Source: an uncultured Eubacteriales bacterium
Lineage (GTDB): Bacteria > Bacillota_A > Clostridia > Christensenellales > Aristaeellaceae
Direction: 5' to 3'
Length of the DNA: 6,967 nt
NCBI GenBank assembly: GCA_944333375.1
Contig: CALVKX010000113.1
Location: 1 to 6,967 of the forward strand
Both the position numbers and the translations under genes were made by a program. Numbering within the stretch: the stretch's first letter is position 1; every line of letters begins with the position of its first letter. Below the pieces are notes generated by a model, which saw nothing but the letters and a program-made list of their open reading frames with translations, ran no database searches and had not been told where the DNA came from. Below are positions 1-6,275 of the stretch, piece by piece.

Positions 1-22
1 TAGCTTAGGCACGAGATGGAGA

Positions 23-49
23 GAAAGCCGGACTGGCTGCCCGGCTTTC
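23..49. terminator. Terminator-like hairpin at left edge
   Basis: A perfect 9-bp inverted repeat (GAAAGCCGG at 23-31 and CCGGCTTTC at 41-49) encloses a 9-nt loop. The right arm ends in only three T's before C, so the U-run is poor. It probably marks the end of a transcription unit lying left of the window and insulates the glycosyltransferase gene, but leaky read-through is possible. I saw no convincing promoter between it and position 84; the AT-rich stretch at 56-70 has a -10-like look without a matching -35. Confidence 0.5.
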
Positions 50-83
50 CTGTCCAAATTTATTGTAATAGGAGGGGGCGCTC

Positions 84-1397
84 ATGGGCAAGCGCATCCT
101 GATTATCAGCTATTATTTCGCGCCGCAAAACGCCATCGGCGCGGTCCGGCCCACCAAGCTGGCCAAGTATCTCGCCCGCATGGGGCATGAGGTCACGGTG
201 CTGTGCGGGCCGGGGATGAACGGCCGGCGGGACCCGACGCTGGAACGCGACCTCAGGGAGCTCAAGGATGTGCGGGTGATTCGGGAATGGAATCCGCTGC
301 GGGCCTACAAGGCGAAAAAGACGGCACGGAGCGCCGCTTCCGGCCCTTCCGCGCAGGCGCGGCAGGGGTCGCCCCGGTCATCCGGGCTTAAGCGCCGGGT
401 AGCCGACGCGGCGTACCTTTACCTGTGGTGGCGCGCGGACAGGAGCTTTTGTCATCGCGCCATCGCCGAGCTGGGGTCGCTGAAGGGGACATATGACATG
501 GTGTTTTCCACCTATGCGCCCTTCAGCGTCCATGAGATCGCCCGGGAGGCCAAGCGGCGGGGGCTGGCGAAACGGTGGATCGCGGATTTCCGCGACGAGG
601 TCAACCTCTCCTTTCGGTGGCAGGCGGGGAGAAAGGCGCGTTACCTGCGCATGCTCAGGCGCGAGGCGGACGTGCTGTGCGCCGTATCGGACGGATTCCT
701 GGAGATGATGGGTTTTGAGGACGTGGGGCGCGTCCTTTCCAACGGCTACGACCGCGAGGACCTGCCCCCCGCCGGGGGAAAGGCGCGGACGGACGGCGCG
801 CTGCGCGTGGTCTACTGCGGGACGCTCCTGGAGGGACGGCGCAACGTGGCCGAGCGGGATGTGACGCCGATGCTGCGCGCGCTCGCCGCGCTGATTGCTC
901 AGGGGCGGCTTGACGCCAAAGCGCTCAAGCTGGTCTACGCGGGCGGCGAGGGTGCGCTGTTTCGGCGCTATGCCGCCTCCTGCGGCCTGGAGGCCTGCGT
1001 GGAGGATCACGGCCTTGTTTCGCGCGAGGCGTCCATTGCCCTGCAACGGGGCGCGGACATCCTGCTCATGGCGTCGTGGCATATGGCCTCCCAGCGCGGG
1101 ATTCTGACGGGCAAGCTGTTTGAATATATGATGATGGAGAAACCCATCGTCTGCTGCATGTCGGGCGACCTGCCCGGGAGCGGCGTCAAAAAGGTGCTTG
1201 CGCAGACCGGCATGGGCCTGTGCGTGGAGCAGGCCGCCGGACCCGATGGCGAGGAGGAGCTCAGGCGCTATCTTGCGACGCTGGTGGACCGCTGGAGGCA
1301 GGAAAAGCCGCTGCTCTCGTCGAAGCAAGCAGACGAAGTGGAAGCCTTTGCCTACCCCGCACTGGCCGCCGTGCTGGCGGGCTGGATGGAAGGCTGA
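84..1397 (+). CDS. Glycosyltransferase family 4-like protein (GT-B fold)
   Basis: A 437-residue protein that probably transfers a sugar from a nucleotide-sugar donor during surface polysaccharide or glycoconjugate synthesis; donor and acceptor cannot be told. It acts at the cytoplasm or inner membrane face, with no signal peptide or membrane segment. The N-terminal Rossmann half opens with a beta strand (ILIISYYF, residues 5-12), then RPTKLAKYL (22-30) and GHEVTVL, the usual GT4 acceptor-side start. ADFRDEV at 167-173 corresponds to the DLRD-type motif seen in many GT4 enzymes. The C-terminal donor half begins near VVYCGTLLEG and carries TGKLFEYMMMEKPIV (from 342), where E347 matches the conserved glutamate of GT4 donor sites. 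The length is normal for the family. The start is well supported by AGGAGGGG at 70-77, six bases before ATG. A basic, Ser/Ala-rich stretch around residues 73-105 looks like a variable linker. The next gene follows within a few bases, so the two are probably co-transcribed. Confidence 0.85.
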   Translation: MGKRILIISYYFAPQNAIGAVRPTKLAKYLARMGHEVTVLCGPGMNGRRDPTLERDLRELKDVRVIREWNPLRAYKAKKTARSAASGPSAQARQGSPRSSGLKRRVADAAYLYLWWRADRSFCHRAIAELGSLKGTYDMVFSTYAPFSVHEIAREAKRRGLAKRWIADFRDEVNLSFRWQAGRKARYLRMLRREADVLCAVSDGFLEMMGFEDVGRVLSNGYDREDLPPAGGKARTDGALRVVYCGTLLEGRRNVAERDVTPMLRALAALIAQGRLDAKALKLVYAGGEGALFRRYAASCGLEACVEDHGLVSREASIALQRGADILLMASWHMASQRGILTGKLFEYMMMEKPIVCCMSGDLPGSGVKKVLAQTGMGLCVEQAAGPDGEEELRRYLATLVDRWRQEKPLLSSKQADEVEAFAYPALAAVLAGWMEG

Positions 1398-1434
1398 AAT
1401 CATGTGCCGAGATGCGGAAAGTGAAGATGCCATC

Positions 1435-1956
1435 ATGAAAAAGAGAATCGTGGCGTTTGCCGTATTGATCTGCCTGCTGCTGGGAACCCTGCCGGCCGCG
1501 CTGGCGCAGGAAGAGAACCCTGTCCCGCCCGCCCGGGAGGAGGCGCGGGAGCCCCTGGGCCCCGGGGCGGAGCGCCATGCTGGCGCCCCGCATCATGAGC
1601 GCCATGGCCGCGTGACGCAGCCCGATGAGGACGAGGCGCGTCCCGGCCGGGACTGGACGCCAAGTTGCTGCTGTTGCTGCTGCTCGTATCACGGGCACGA
1701 CGCGCCCCCGCCGTGCATGGGAAGGGGTGCGCGCGGCCGCGGCTGGCGCATGCCCTGCCCGCCGCAGGTCGGGGACGAAAAGCCGCTTCCCGAGGAGAAG
1801 GACGAGGTCCCGGAGGTAAAGGAAAAGGAAGCGGGAGAGGCGCTGCCGGAGAAGAAGGATGAAGCGCCGGAAATTAAGGAAGAGAAAAAGATGATTCCTG
1901 AGGAAAGAACGGTTAACAGAATCCGTCCGGAAGCGGCAAAGGCCGTGGCACTTTAA
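1435..1956 (+). CDS. Secreted hypothetical protein with hexacysteine run and Lys/Glu/Pro repeat tail
   Basis: I do not recognise this 173-residue protein. It starts with a clear Sec signal peptide: MKKR, a hydrophobic core at about 5-19, and an ALA|QE cleavage site after residue 24. The mature protein (about 149 residues) looks largely disordered. In order it has an acidic/Pro segment, a His-bearing segment (H48, H53, H54, H57), six consecutive cysteines (78-83) followed by H86 and H88, two more cysteines (C94, C108) in a Gly/Arg/Pro stretch, then a Lys/Glu/Pro-rich tail with two copies of a 14-residue unit. No transmembrane anchor, lipobox or sorting signal is visible. The Cys/His content suggests metal binding or disulfide cross-linking at the envelope, which is inference only. 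The start is uncertain: an in-frame ATG at 1402 has a better ribosome site (GGAAGG at 1388-1393, 8-nt spacing) and lies four bases after the glycosyltransferase stop, but would put an acidic stretch ahead of the signal peptide. The strong terminator just after the stop supports a real gene. Confidence 0.65.
   Translation: MKKRIVAFAVLICLLLGTLPAALAQEENPVPPAREEAREPLGPGAERHAGAPHHERHGRVTQPDEDEARPGRDWTPSCCCCCCSYHGHDAPPPCMGRGARGRGWRMPCPPQVGDEKPLPEEKDEVPEVKEKEAGEALPEKKDEAPEIKEEKKMIPEERTVNRIRPEAAKAVAL
1786..1884 (+). repeat. Imperfect coding repeat, 57-bp period, two copies
   Basis: Two in-frame units, residues 118-131 (1786-1827) and 137-150 (1843-1884) of the secreted protein, start 19 codons apart. 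LPEEKDEVPEVKEK aligns with LPEKKDEAPEIKEE at 10 of 14 positions. Several matched residues use different synonymous codons (CTT/CTG, CCC/CCG, GAC/GAT, GAG/GAA), so the duplication is not recent and the protein sequence has been kept more than the DNA. The units probably form an extended or helical charged linker. Confidence 0.7.
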
Positions 1957-1963
1957 GCCTGAG

Positions 1964-2000
1964 GCCGGGCAGGGGGCAACTTCCCTTGCCCGGCTTTTTT
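1964..2000 (+). terminator. Strong intrinsic terminator
   Basis: GCCGGGCAGGGG at 1964-1975 pairs with 1983-1994 over 12 positions, including one G-U pair, around a 7-nt loop, and is followed directly by six T's at 1995-2000. It lies eight bases after the stop codon of the secreted-protein gene and separates the glycosyltransferase unit from the ABC operon. Confidence 0.93.
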
Positions 2001-2032
2001 CATTTTTCCGGCGGAGAATGTGAACCTTCTGT

Positions 2033-2044
2033 AAACCCTGGTTT
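2033..2044. promoter_or_regulatory. Small inverted repeat upstream of ABC operon promoter
   Basis: AAACC-CT-GGTTT is a perfect 5-bp dyad with a 2-bp spacer. It lies upstream of the -35 box, its centre 15 bp from that of the next dyad (2048-2059), which has the same 5-2-5 layout but a different sequence. It could be an accessory protein-binding site or chance; short dyads like this arise often. Confidence 0.25.
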
Positions 2045-2047
2045 CCC

Positions 2048-2059
2048 GGTCATTTGACC
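2048..2059. promoter_or_regulatory. Candidate operator, GGTCA-TT-TGACC
   Basis: A perfect 5-bp inverted repeat with a 2-bp spacer ends two bases before the -35 hexamer at 2062. The half-site TGACC recurs at 2092-2096, in the second dyad over the transcription start. A dimeric regulator such as the TetR-family protein encoded at the end of this operon is the natural candidate to bind. The symmetry is seen directly; the binding is inferred. Confidence 0.45.
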
Positions 2060-2061
2060 TA

Positions 2062-2090
2062 TTGACAACCTCGTCGGGGAATGATACGCT
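2062..2090 (+). promoter_or_regulatory. Sigma-A-type promoter of the ABC export operon
   Basis: A consensus -35 TTGACA (2062-2067) is followed after 17 bp by TACGCT (2085-2090), a weak -10 that matches TATAAT at three of six positions including both T ends. A TG at 2082-2083 gives it an extended -10, which would compensate. The expected start is near 2097, leaving a 5' leader of about 68 nt before the GTG start at 2165. It lies between a terminator and the operon and is the only good promoter I find in the gap. Confidence 0.7.
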
Positions 2091-2092
2091 AT

Positions 2093-2114
2093 GACCGAAT
2101 GAACGGTTTTGGTC
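2093..2114. promoter_or_regulatory. Candidate operator over the transcription start
   Basis: GACCGAA (2093-2099) and TTTGGTC (2108-2114) form an inverted repeat matching at 6 of 7 positions with an 8-bp spacer. The 22-bp footprint covers the predicted start site just downstream of the -10 box, a classic place for repression. Its size suits a TetR-family dimer or pair of dimers. Its half-sites share GACC/GGTC with the dyad at 2048-2059, centred 50 bp upstream. Confidence 0.45.
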
Positions 2115-2129
2115 TCAGCGTATAACAAT

Positions 2130-2162
2130 CTTTTCCAGAGCGGGCCGTTCGGAAAGGAAAAG
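2130..2162 (+). promoter_or_regulatory. Leader hairpin that would cover the ribosome binding site of the ABC ATPase gene
   Basis: CTTTTCC (2130-2136) is perfectly complementary to GGAAAAG (2156-2162), which includes most of the purine-rich ribosome binding site AAGGAAAAG ahead of the GTG start at 2165. A competing pairing, GAACGG (2101-2106) with CCGTTC (2145-2150), crosses it, so the two would be alternatives or form a pseudoknot. Short complementarity to a purine run can be chance, so this is tentative. Confidence 0.3.
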
Positions 2163-2164
2163 CC

Positions 2165-2866
2165 GTGAGCTACATCGTCTTTGAAAACGTGACCAAGGAA
2201 TACCATACGGGCGGCGAGAGCGTGCTGGCCGCCAACAACGTCTGCTTTGAGATGGAAAAGGGCGAGCTGAGCGTTGTGCTGGGCCCCAGCGGCGCGGGCA
2301 AGACCACCATCCTCAACCTCCTGGGGGGGATGGACAGGGCGACCTCGGGCAAAATCACCGTGGGAGACAAGGAGATCACCGGCCTCAGCGGCCGCGAGCT
2401 GACGGAGTACCGCCGGCTGGACGTGGGATTTGTGTTCCAGTTCTATAACCTCATGCCCAACCTGACGGCGCTGGAAAACGTAGAGCTTGCGCGGCAGGTC
2501 TGCCCCCGGGCGCTGGACCCGGTGGAGGTGCTCAGGCAGGTGGGGCTGGGGGAGCGGATGAACAACTTCCCCGCCCAGCTCTCCGGCGGCGAGCAGCAGC
2601 GCGTGTCCATCGCCCGCGCGCTGTGCAAAAATCCCGCGCTGCTTTTGTGCGATGAGCCAACCGGCGCGCTGGACTCCAAGACGGGCCTGCAGGTGCTTTC
2701 GCTGCTCAAGGACGTGAGCGAAAAGTACCAGACCACCGTGGCCATCATCACGCACAACGCGGCGATCGCGCCCCTGGCCCGCCGGGTCATCCGGGTGCGC
2801 AACGGCCAGATTGAGAGCGTGGAGATCAATGACCATCCGGCCTCCGTGGAGGAGATTGCATGGTAA
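2165..2866 (+). CDS. ABC transporter ATP-binding protein, MacB/LolD-type
   Basis: This 233-residue cytoplasmic ATPase powers the permease encoded next. All nucleotide-binding elements are present and intact: Walker A GPSGAGKTT (40-48), Q-loop Q92 in FVFQFYNLMPNLTALENV, signature LSGGEQQR (139-146), Walker B LLLCDE (159-164) with catalytic E164, D-loop ALD (168-170) and switch histidine H197 in IITH. The FQFYNLMP-TALENV and DEPTGALDSKTG wording is typical of the MacB/LolD/YknY group that works with FtsX-like permeases. The length is normal. The start is GTG at 2165 with AAGGAA at 2154-2159, five bases upstream; starting later would cut into the first strand of the domain. The stop codon overlaps the permease start (ATGGTAA, 7-nt overlap), which implies translational coupling and matched amounts. 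The substrate class is not set by this subunit. Confidence 0.95.
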   Translation: MSYIVFENVTKEYHTGGESVLAANNVCFEMEKGELSVVLGPSGAGKTTILNLLGGMDRATSGKITVGDKEITGLSGRELTEYRRLDVGFVFQFYNLMPNLTALENVELARQVCPRALDPVEVLRQVGLGERMNNFPAQLSGGEQQRVSIARALCKNPALLLCDEPTGALDSKTGLQVLSLLKDVSEKYQTTVAIITHNAAIAPLARRVIRVRNGQIESVEINDHPASVEEIAW

Positions 2867-5166
2867 AGAACATGCTGCGGCGCAAGCTCCTGCGCGACAT
2901 GTGGCAAAACCGGATGCAGTTTGTGGCCGTCATTTTGCTCTGCGCGCTGGGAAGCTGGGTCTTCAGCGGCCTGGACGCGGCGTGGCGGATGCTGGAATTG
3001 TCGTCCGAAACGTATTTTGAAAACCAGAACATGGCGGACGTGTGGATCACCCTCTCCAGCGCCGACCGAGAGGCCCTGGGGCGGGTGCGCGGGATCGCGG
3101 GCGTTAGGGACGTGCAGGCGCGCGCCACGGCCGAGCTCACCGTCGATCTGCCCCATGAGCCAAGCCTTGTGGTGGAGGCCTACGACGGGACGCCGCGCAT
3201 CAACCGTCCCCTGGTGCGCCAGGGGCAGGCGCTGGAGTCCAGCGATCTGCGCGGCTGCCTGCTGGATGCGCTCTTCGCCGAGGAAAACGGCCTCTCGCCG
3301 GGAGACCGTATCGCTCTGAAGGCGGGGACGGAGGTCTATGACTTCCTCATCCGCGGCACCTGCCTGAGCCCGGAGTTCATGTCGCTGACCAAAAACAGCG
3401 TGCGCGATCCGCTCAATTACGGCTTCATCCTCATCAACAGCGGGGCCATTGGCGCCCTGGAGCTCAACAGCCTGGTGGTGACGCTGGAGGACGGCGTAGA
3501 CGCCGCCCAAGTGGAGGCGGCCGTGAGCGCCTATTATCCCGACGCGCTGATGCTGGACAGCCGCACGCAAAGCAGCGTGCACAGCATCGCCTCGGACGAA
3601 GCGATGTTCCGAAGCCTCAGCTACGTCTTTCCGCTGCTGGCCTTCGCGGTGGCGGCGATGATCGTCTTGACCACCATCACCCGCATGCTGGAAAACCAGC
3701 GCACCCAGATGGGCTGCCTCAAGGCCCTGGGCTACCGGGACGGCCAGATCCAGCGGCACTACCTCAGCTACGCCTTCTATCCTTCTTTGGTGGGCTCGGT
3801 GCTGGGGTTGCTCGTGGGTCGCCGGACGCTGCCCTATATCCTGTGGAATATGGAAAGCGCCAGGCATGCCTTTCCCGAGTGCCTGCAGGCGCCCGTCTCC
3901 TGGGAGCAGTGGGTGGTGTGCGGCCTGGGCGTGGCGTTGAGCTGCCTGATCTGCCTCAACACCTACCGCAGGAGCGCCAGGGAGCAGACCGCCGCGCTGC
4001 TCAGGCCAAAGCCTCCCAAAGCGGGCCAGCGGCTGCTTCTGGAGCGGGCGGTCCGGCTGTGGGGGCGCCTGGGCTTCAACGCCAAGATGGTCTGCCGAAA
4101 CATGCTGCGCAACAAGGCGCGCACGGTGATGTCTTTGATGGGCGCGCTGTGCTGCACCATGCTCATCATCACCTCCCTGGGCCTCAACGACAGCGTGAAG
4201 TACTTCGTGGGCAAGTATTACGACGGCACGCTGCGATACACCGTGCAGGCGAAGCTGGACGGCGGCGCGGGGTCGGTGGAGGGCTACCGCGGGCGCGTGG
4301 AGGCGGAGCGCCTGGAGGGCGTGATGGACAAAAGCGTGAGCATCCGATCCGGGGAGATCTTTCGCGCCACCACGCTGACGGTGCTGGAGGACGGCCAGAA
4401 GCTGATGAACCTGGGCCCGGAGGAGACGTGGATCGACCTGCCCCTGGACGGCGTGATGCTCTCCGAGAAGCTGGCCGAGGCGCTTGATGCCGCTACGGGC
4501 GACGAGGTCGAATTGTGGCTGTCGGGCGACAAGGACCCCATCCGCACGCGTGTGAGCGGCGTGGCGGAGGTGACGATCGGACAGACCGCCTTCATGAGCC
4601 GCACCGTATGGGAGGCATACAAAAAGGGCGGATTCCTGCCCACGGCCCTCAACGTCCTCTGGCCCACGCAGGCGGGTCTTGACTACCTCGCCGGCCTGGA
4701 TGAGTTTGAGGAGTTTCAGTACCCCTCCGCGGAGATGACAGACACCCTCAAGGTCCTGGAAAGCCTGCGGGGCGTGTTCAACCTGATGTCCGGCGCGGCC
4801 CTGGGACTGGCGTTCGTGGTGCTCTACAACATGGGCATCCTCAACTTCGTCGAACGCTGCCGCGAGTACGCCACCCTCAAGGTGCTGGGCTATCATCAGC
4901 GCGAGATCCGCAGGCTGATTATCACCGAAAACGCGCTGGTGGGCGGGCTGGGCGTGCTGCTGGGCATCCTGCCCGGCTGGTGGCTCACGGGCGTGGTGTT
5001 TCGCTCGTGCGAAACGGATACGATGGTGTTCGCCTCCACCGTGAGCGCGGCGTCCGTGCTGCTGGCCTGCGCCGCAACGTTTCTCTTTTCGTGCCTGATT
5101 ACCGCTCTTCTGACGCGGAAGGTTCGGACCATCGACATGGTGGAGGCGCTCAAGAGCGTCGAATAA
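2860..5166 (+). CDS. ABC transporter permease with two FtsX-like domains
   Basis: A 768-residue membrane protein that couples ATP hydrolysis to substrate export or mechanical work at the membrane. It is an apparent tandem of two MacB/FtsX-type halves. Half one has a first segment at 21-38, an extracytoplasmic domain of about 215 residues, then segments near 255-273, 302-320 and 351-366. Half two has a segment at 422-441, a second external domain of about 195 residues, then segments near 638-660, 692-714 and 730-751. Each half carries the coupling motif expected to contact the ATPase, QMGCLKALGYRDGQI (about 283-297) and EYATLKVLGYHQREI in the second. The start is fixed by GGAGGAG (2848-2854) five bases upstream. 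With both halves in one chain, a single copy plus two ATPases could form a full transporter, unlike MacB homodimers. It belongs to an operon with ATPase, adaptor and regulator. The substrate is unknown; peptides, lipids or drugs are all possible in this family. Confidence 0.92.
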   Translation: MVKNMLRRKLLRDMWQNRMQFVAVILLCALGSWVFSGLDAAWRMLELSSETYFENQNMADVWITLSSADREALGRVRGIAGVRDVQARATAELTVDLPHEPSLVVEAYDGTPRINRPLVRQGQALESSDLRGCLLDALFAEENGLSPGDRIALKAGTEVYDFLIRGTCLSPEFMSLTKNSVRDPLNYGFILINSGAIGALELNSLVVTLEDGVDAAQVEAAVSAYYPDALMLDSRTQSSVHSIASDEAMFRSLSYVFPLLAFAVAAMIVLTTITRMLENQRTQMGCLKALGYRDGQIQRHYLSYAFYPSLVGSVLGLLVGRRTLPYILWNMESARHAFPECLQAPVSWEQWVVCGLGVALSCLICLNTYRRSAREQTAALLRPKPPKAGQRLLLERAVRLWGRLGFNAKMVCRNMLRNKARTVMSLMGALCCTMLIITSLGLNDSVKYFVGKYYDGTLRYTVQAKLDGGAGSVEGYRGRVEAERLEGVMDKSVSIRSGEIFRATTLTVLEDGQKLMNLGPEETWIDLPLDGVMLSEKLAEALDAATGDEVELWLSGDKDPIRTRVSGVAEVTIGQTAFMSRTVWEAYKKGGFLPTALNVLWPTQAGLDYLAGLDEFEEFQYPSAEMTDTLKVLESLRGVFNLMSGAALGLAFVVLYNMGILNFVERCREYATLKVLGYHQREIRRLIITENALVGGLGVLLGILPGWWLTGVVFRSCETDTMVFASTVSAASVLLACAATFLFSCLITALLTRKVRTIDMVEALKSVE

Positions 5167-5185
5167 GTTTTGGGAGGAAGAAATC

Positions 5186-6262
5186 ATGAGAAAACTGACC
5201 GCTTTTGTGCTGGCTGTGATGCTGCTCGTTCCCCTGGGCGCGCTGGGAGAGGAGGCGCCGGCCGTTACGGCGAACGTGACCGCCAACGCCGTGGCCGAGA
5301 GCGAAAACGTCTACCGGGTGACCGCGCCGTATTCCGGCGTGCTCTTGCCCTTTGATCTGGAGAGCGGCGATACGGTCGCCGCCGGCGATACGCTGTTCTC
5401 CATGGACACCCTCAAGGTCTACGCCCCGGAGGACGGCGTGCTGCGCGCCGTATTCGCCGAGCCCGGCGACCTGTGCTCGGATGTGACCACCCTGTACGGG
5501 ATGATCGCCTGCATCGAGCGCACGCTTCCCCAGACCGTCGAGGCCAGCACCTCCGGCGCCTACAACGACGATGACAACAAGCTCATCCATGTGGGTGAAA
5601 CCGTGTACTTCTATCAGAGCAACGACAAGGACAACGAGGGCGAGGGCCGCGTGATCGCCGTGGACGACTCCAAATACACCGTGGAAGTCACCGCGGGCGA
5701 CTTTGACAACGGCGACACCATCAAGATCTTCCGCGACGAGAAGATGGGCACCAAGACCTGCATCGGTTCGGGCACCATCCGTCGCGCGGCGGACGTGGCC
5801 GTAAACGGCAGCGGCCGGGTGCTCAGCTGCGCGGTCAAGGAGGGCCAGACCGTGCGCAAGGGCCAGCTCCTCTTTGAACTGGCCGAGCAGGACGCGCAGG
5901 CCGACGTCAAGAGCGCCGAAGTGACCGCTTCCCACGCCGGCGTGGTGGAGCTGGTGGGCGCCTCCTCCGGCCAGCAGGTCTACAAGGGCCAGCTCCTGGC
6001 CAACATTCACGACCTGAGCAGCATGAACGTCGTGGCCGAGGTCGATGAGATCGACCTGGAGCGCGTGCACGTGGGCGATACGCTCATCGTCGTCTTTGAC
6101 TGCCACCCCGAGGAACAGGTGTCGGGCACGGTGAGGAGCATCTCGCAGATGGGCAACGCCAAGCAGAACGCCACCTACTACGACGTGACCATTTCCGTCA
6201 CCACCAAGTGGCAGGTGCTCCCCGGCATGAACGCGACGGTGTGGCTCAACGCCCAGCAGTAA
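5186..6262 (+). CDS. Membrane fusion protein / adaptor subunit (HlyD/MacA/YknX-like), secreted
   Basis: This 358-residue extracytoplasmic adaptor is expected to dock on the external domains of the permease. It begins with a signal peptide or uncleaved anchor (MRK, hydrophobic 6-20, possible cleavage ALG|EE after 21) and has no lipobox cysteine. A first lipoyl-like module spans about 44-95 (APYSGVL, GDTVAAGDTLFSMDTLKVYAPEDGVL). A middle region (about 115-200) rich in Asp and Gly looks like a small beta domain. A second lipoyl-like module spans about 205-265 (VKEGQTVRKGQLLFEL, then ASHAGVVELV and QQVYKGQLL). The C-terminal part has the adaptor beta-barrel pattern (MNVVAEVDEIDLERVHVGD) and ends with LPGMNATVWL, the common PGM-V ending of this family. 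I see no long coiled-coil hairpin. The start is set by GGGAGGAAG (5172-5180). Nineteen bases separate it from the permease stop. There is no TolC-like partner in view, as expected for a monoderm. Confidence 0.85.
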   Translation: MRKLTAFVLAVMLLVPLGALGEEAPAVTANVTANAVAESENVYRVTAPYSGVLLPFDLESGDTVAAGDTLFSMDTLKVYAPEDGVLRAVFAEPGDLCSDVTTLYGMIACIERTLPQTVEASTSGAYNDDDNKLIHVGETVYFYQSNDKDNEGEGRVIAVDDSKYTVEVTAGDFDNGDTIKIFRDEKMGTKTCIGSGTIRRAADVAVNGSGRVLSCAVKEGQTVRKGQLLFELAEQDAQADVKSAEVTASHAGVVELVGASSGQQVYKGQLLANIHDLSSMNVVAEVDEIDLERVHVGDTLIVVFDCHPEEQVSGTVRSISQMGNAKQNATYYDVTISVTTKWQVLPGMNATVWLNAQQ

Positions 6263-6275
6263 CGGAGGCGTAGCG

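Noticed and set aside
56..70. AT-rich stretch with a -10-like element ahead of the glycosyltransferase
   Set aside because: No -35 element at proper spacing; the matching position falls in the upstream hairpin. Not enough to call a promoter.
378..1436. Minus-strand open frame opposite the glycosyltransferase
   Set aside because: Its composition is that of a shadow frame and the plus-strand gene has a strong ribosome site and GT4 motifs.
1665..1862. Alternative plus-strand frame starting with a poly-leucine run over the cysteine codons
   Set aside because: The same CTG/TGC repeat reads as leucines one base earlier, which might suggest a membrane segment or frameshift. The signal peptide upstream and the repeat downstream are both in the cysteine frame, and the leucine frame has no ribosome site, so no frameshift is needed.
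2081..2125. Tiny leader-peptide open frame of 14 codons (or 8 from an internal ATG at 2099)
   Set aside because: The first ATG lies before the predicted transcription start, in the -10 region, and the internal one has no ribosome site, so there is no support for translation.
2443..5286. Very long open frame on the minus strand opposite the ATPase and permease genes
   Set aside because: It lies antisense to two genes with clear family motifs, its translation is rich in His, Gln, Ala and Arg with no recognisable domain, and such frames are common opposite GC-rich genes.
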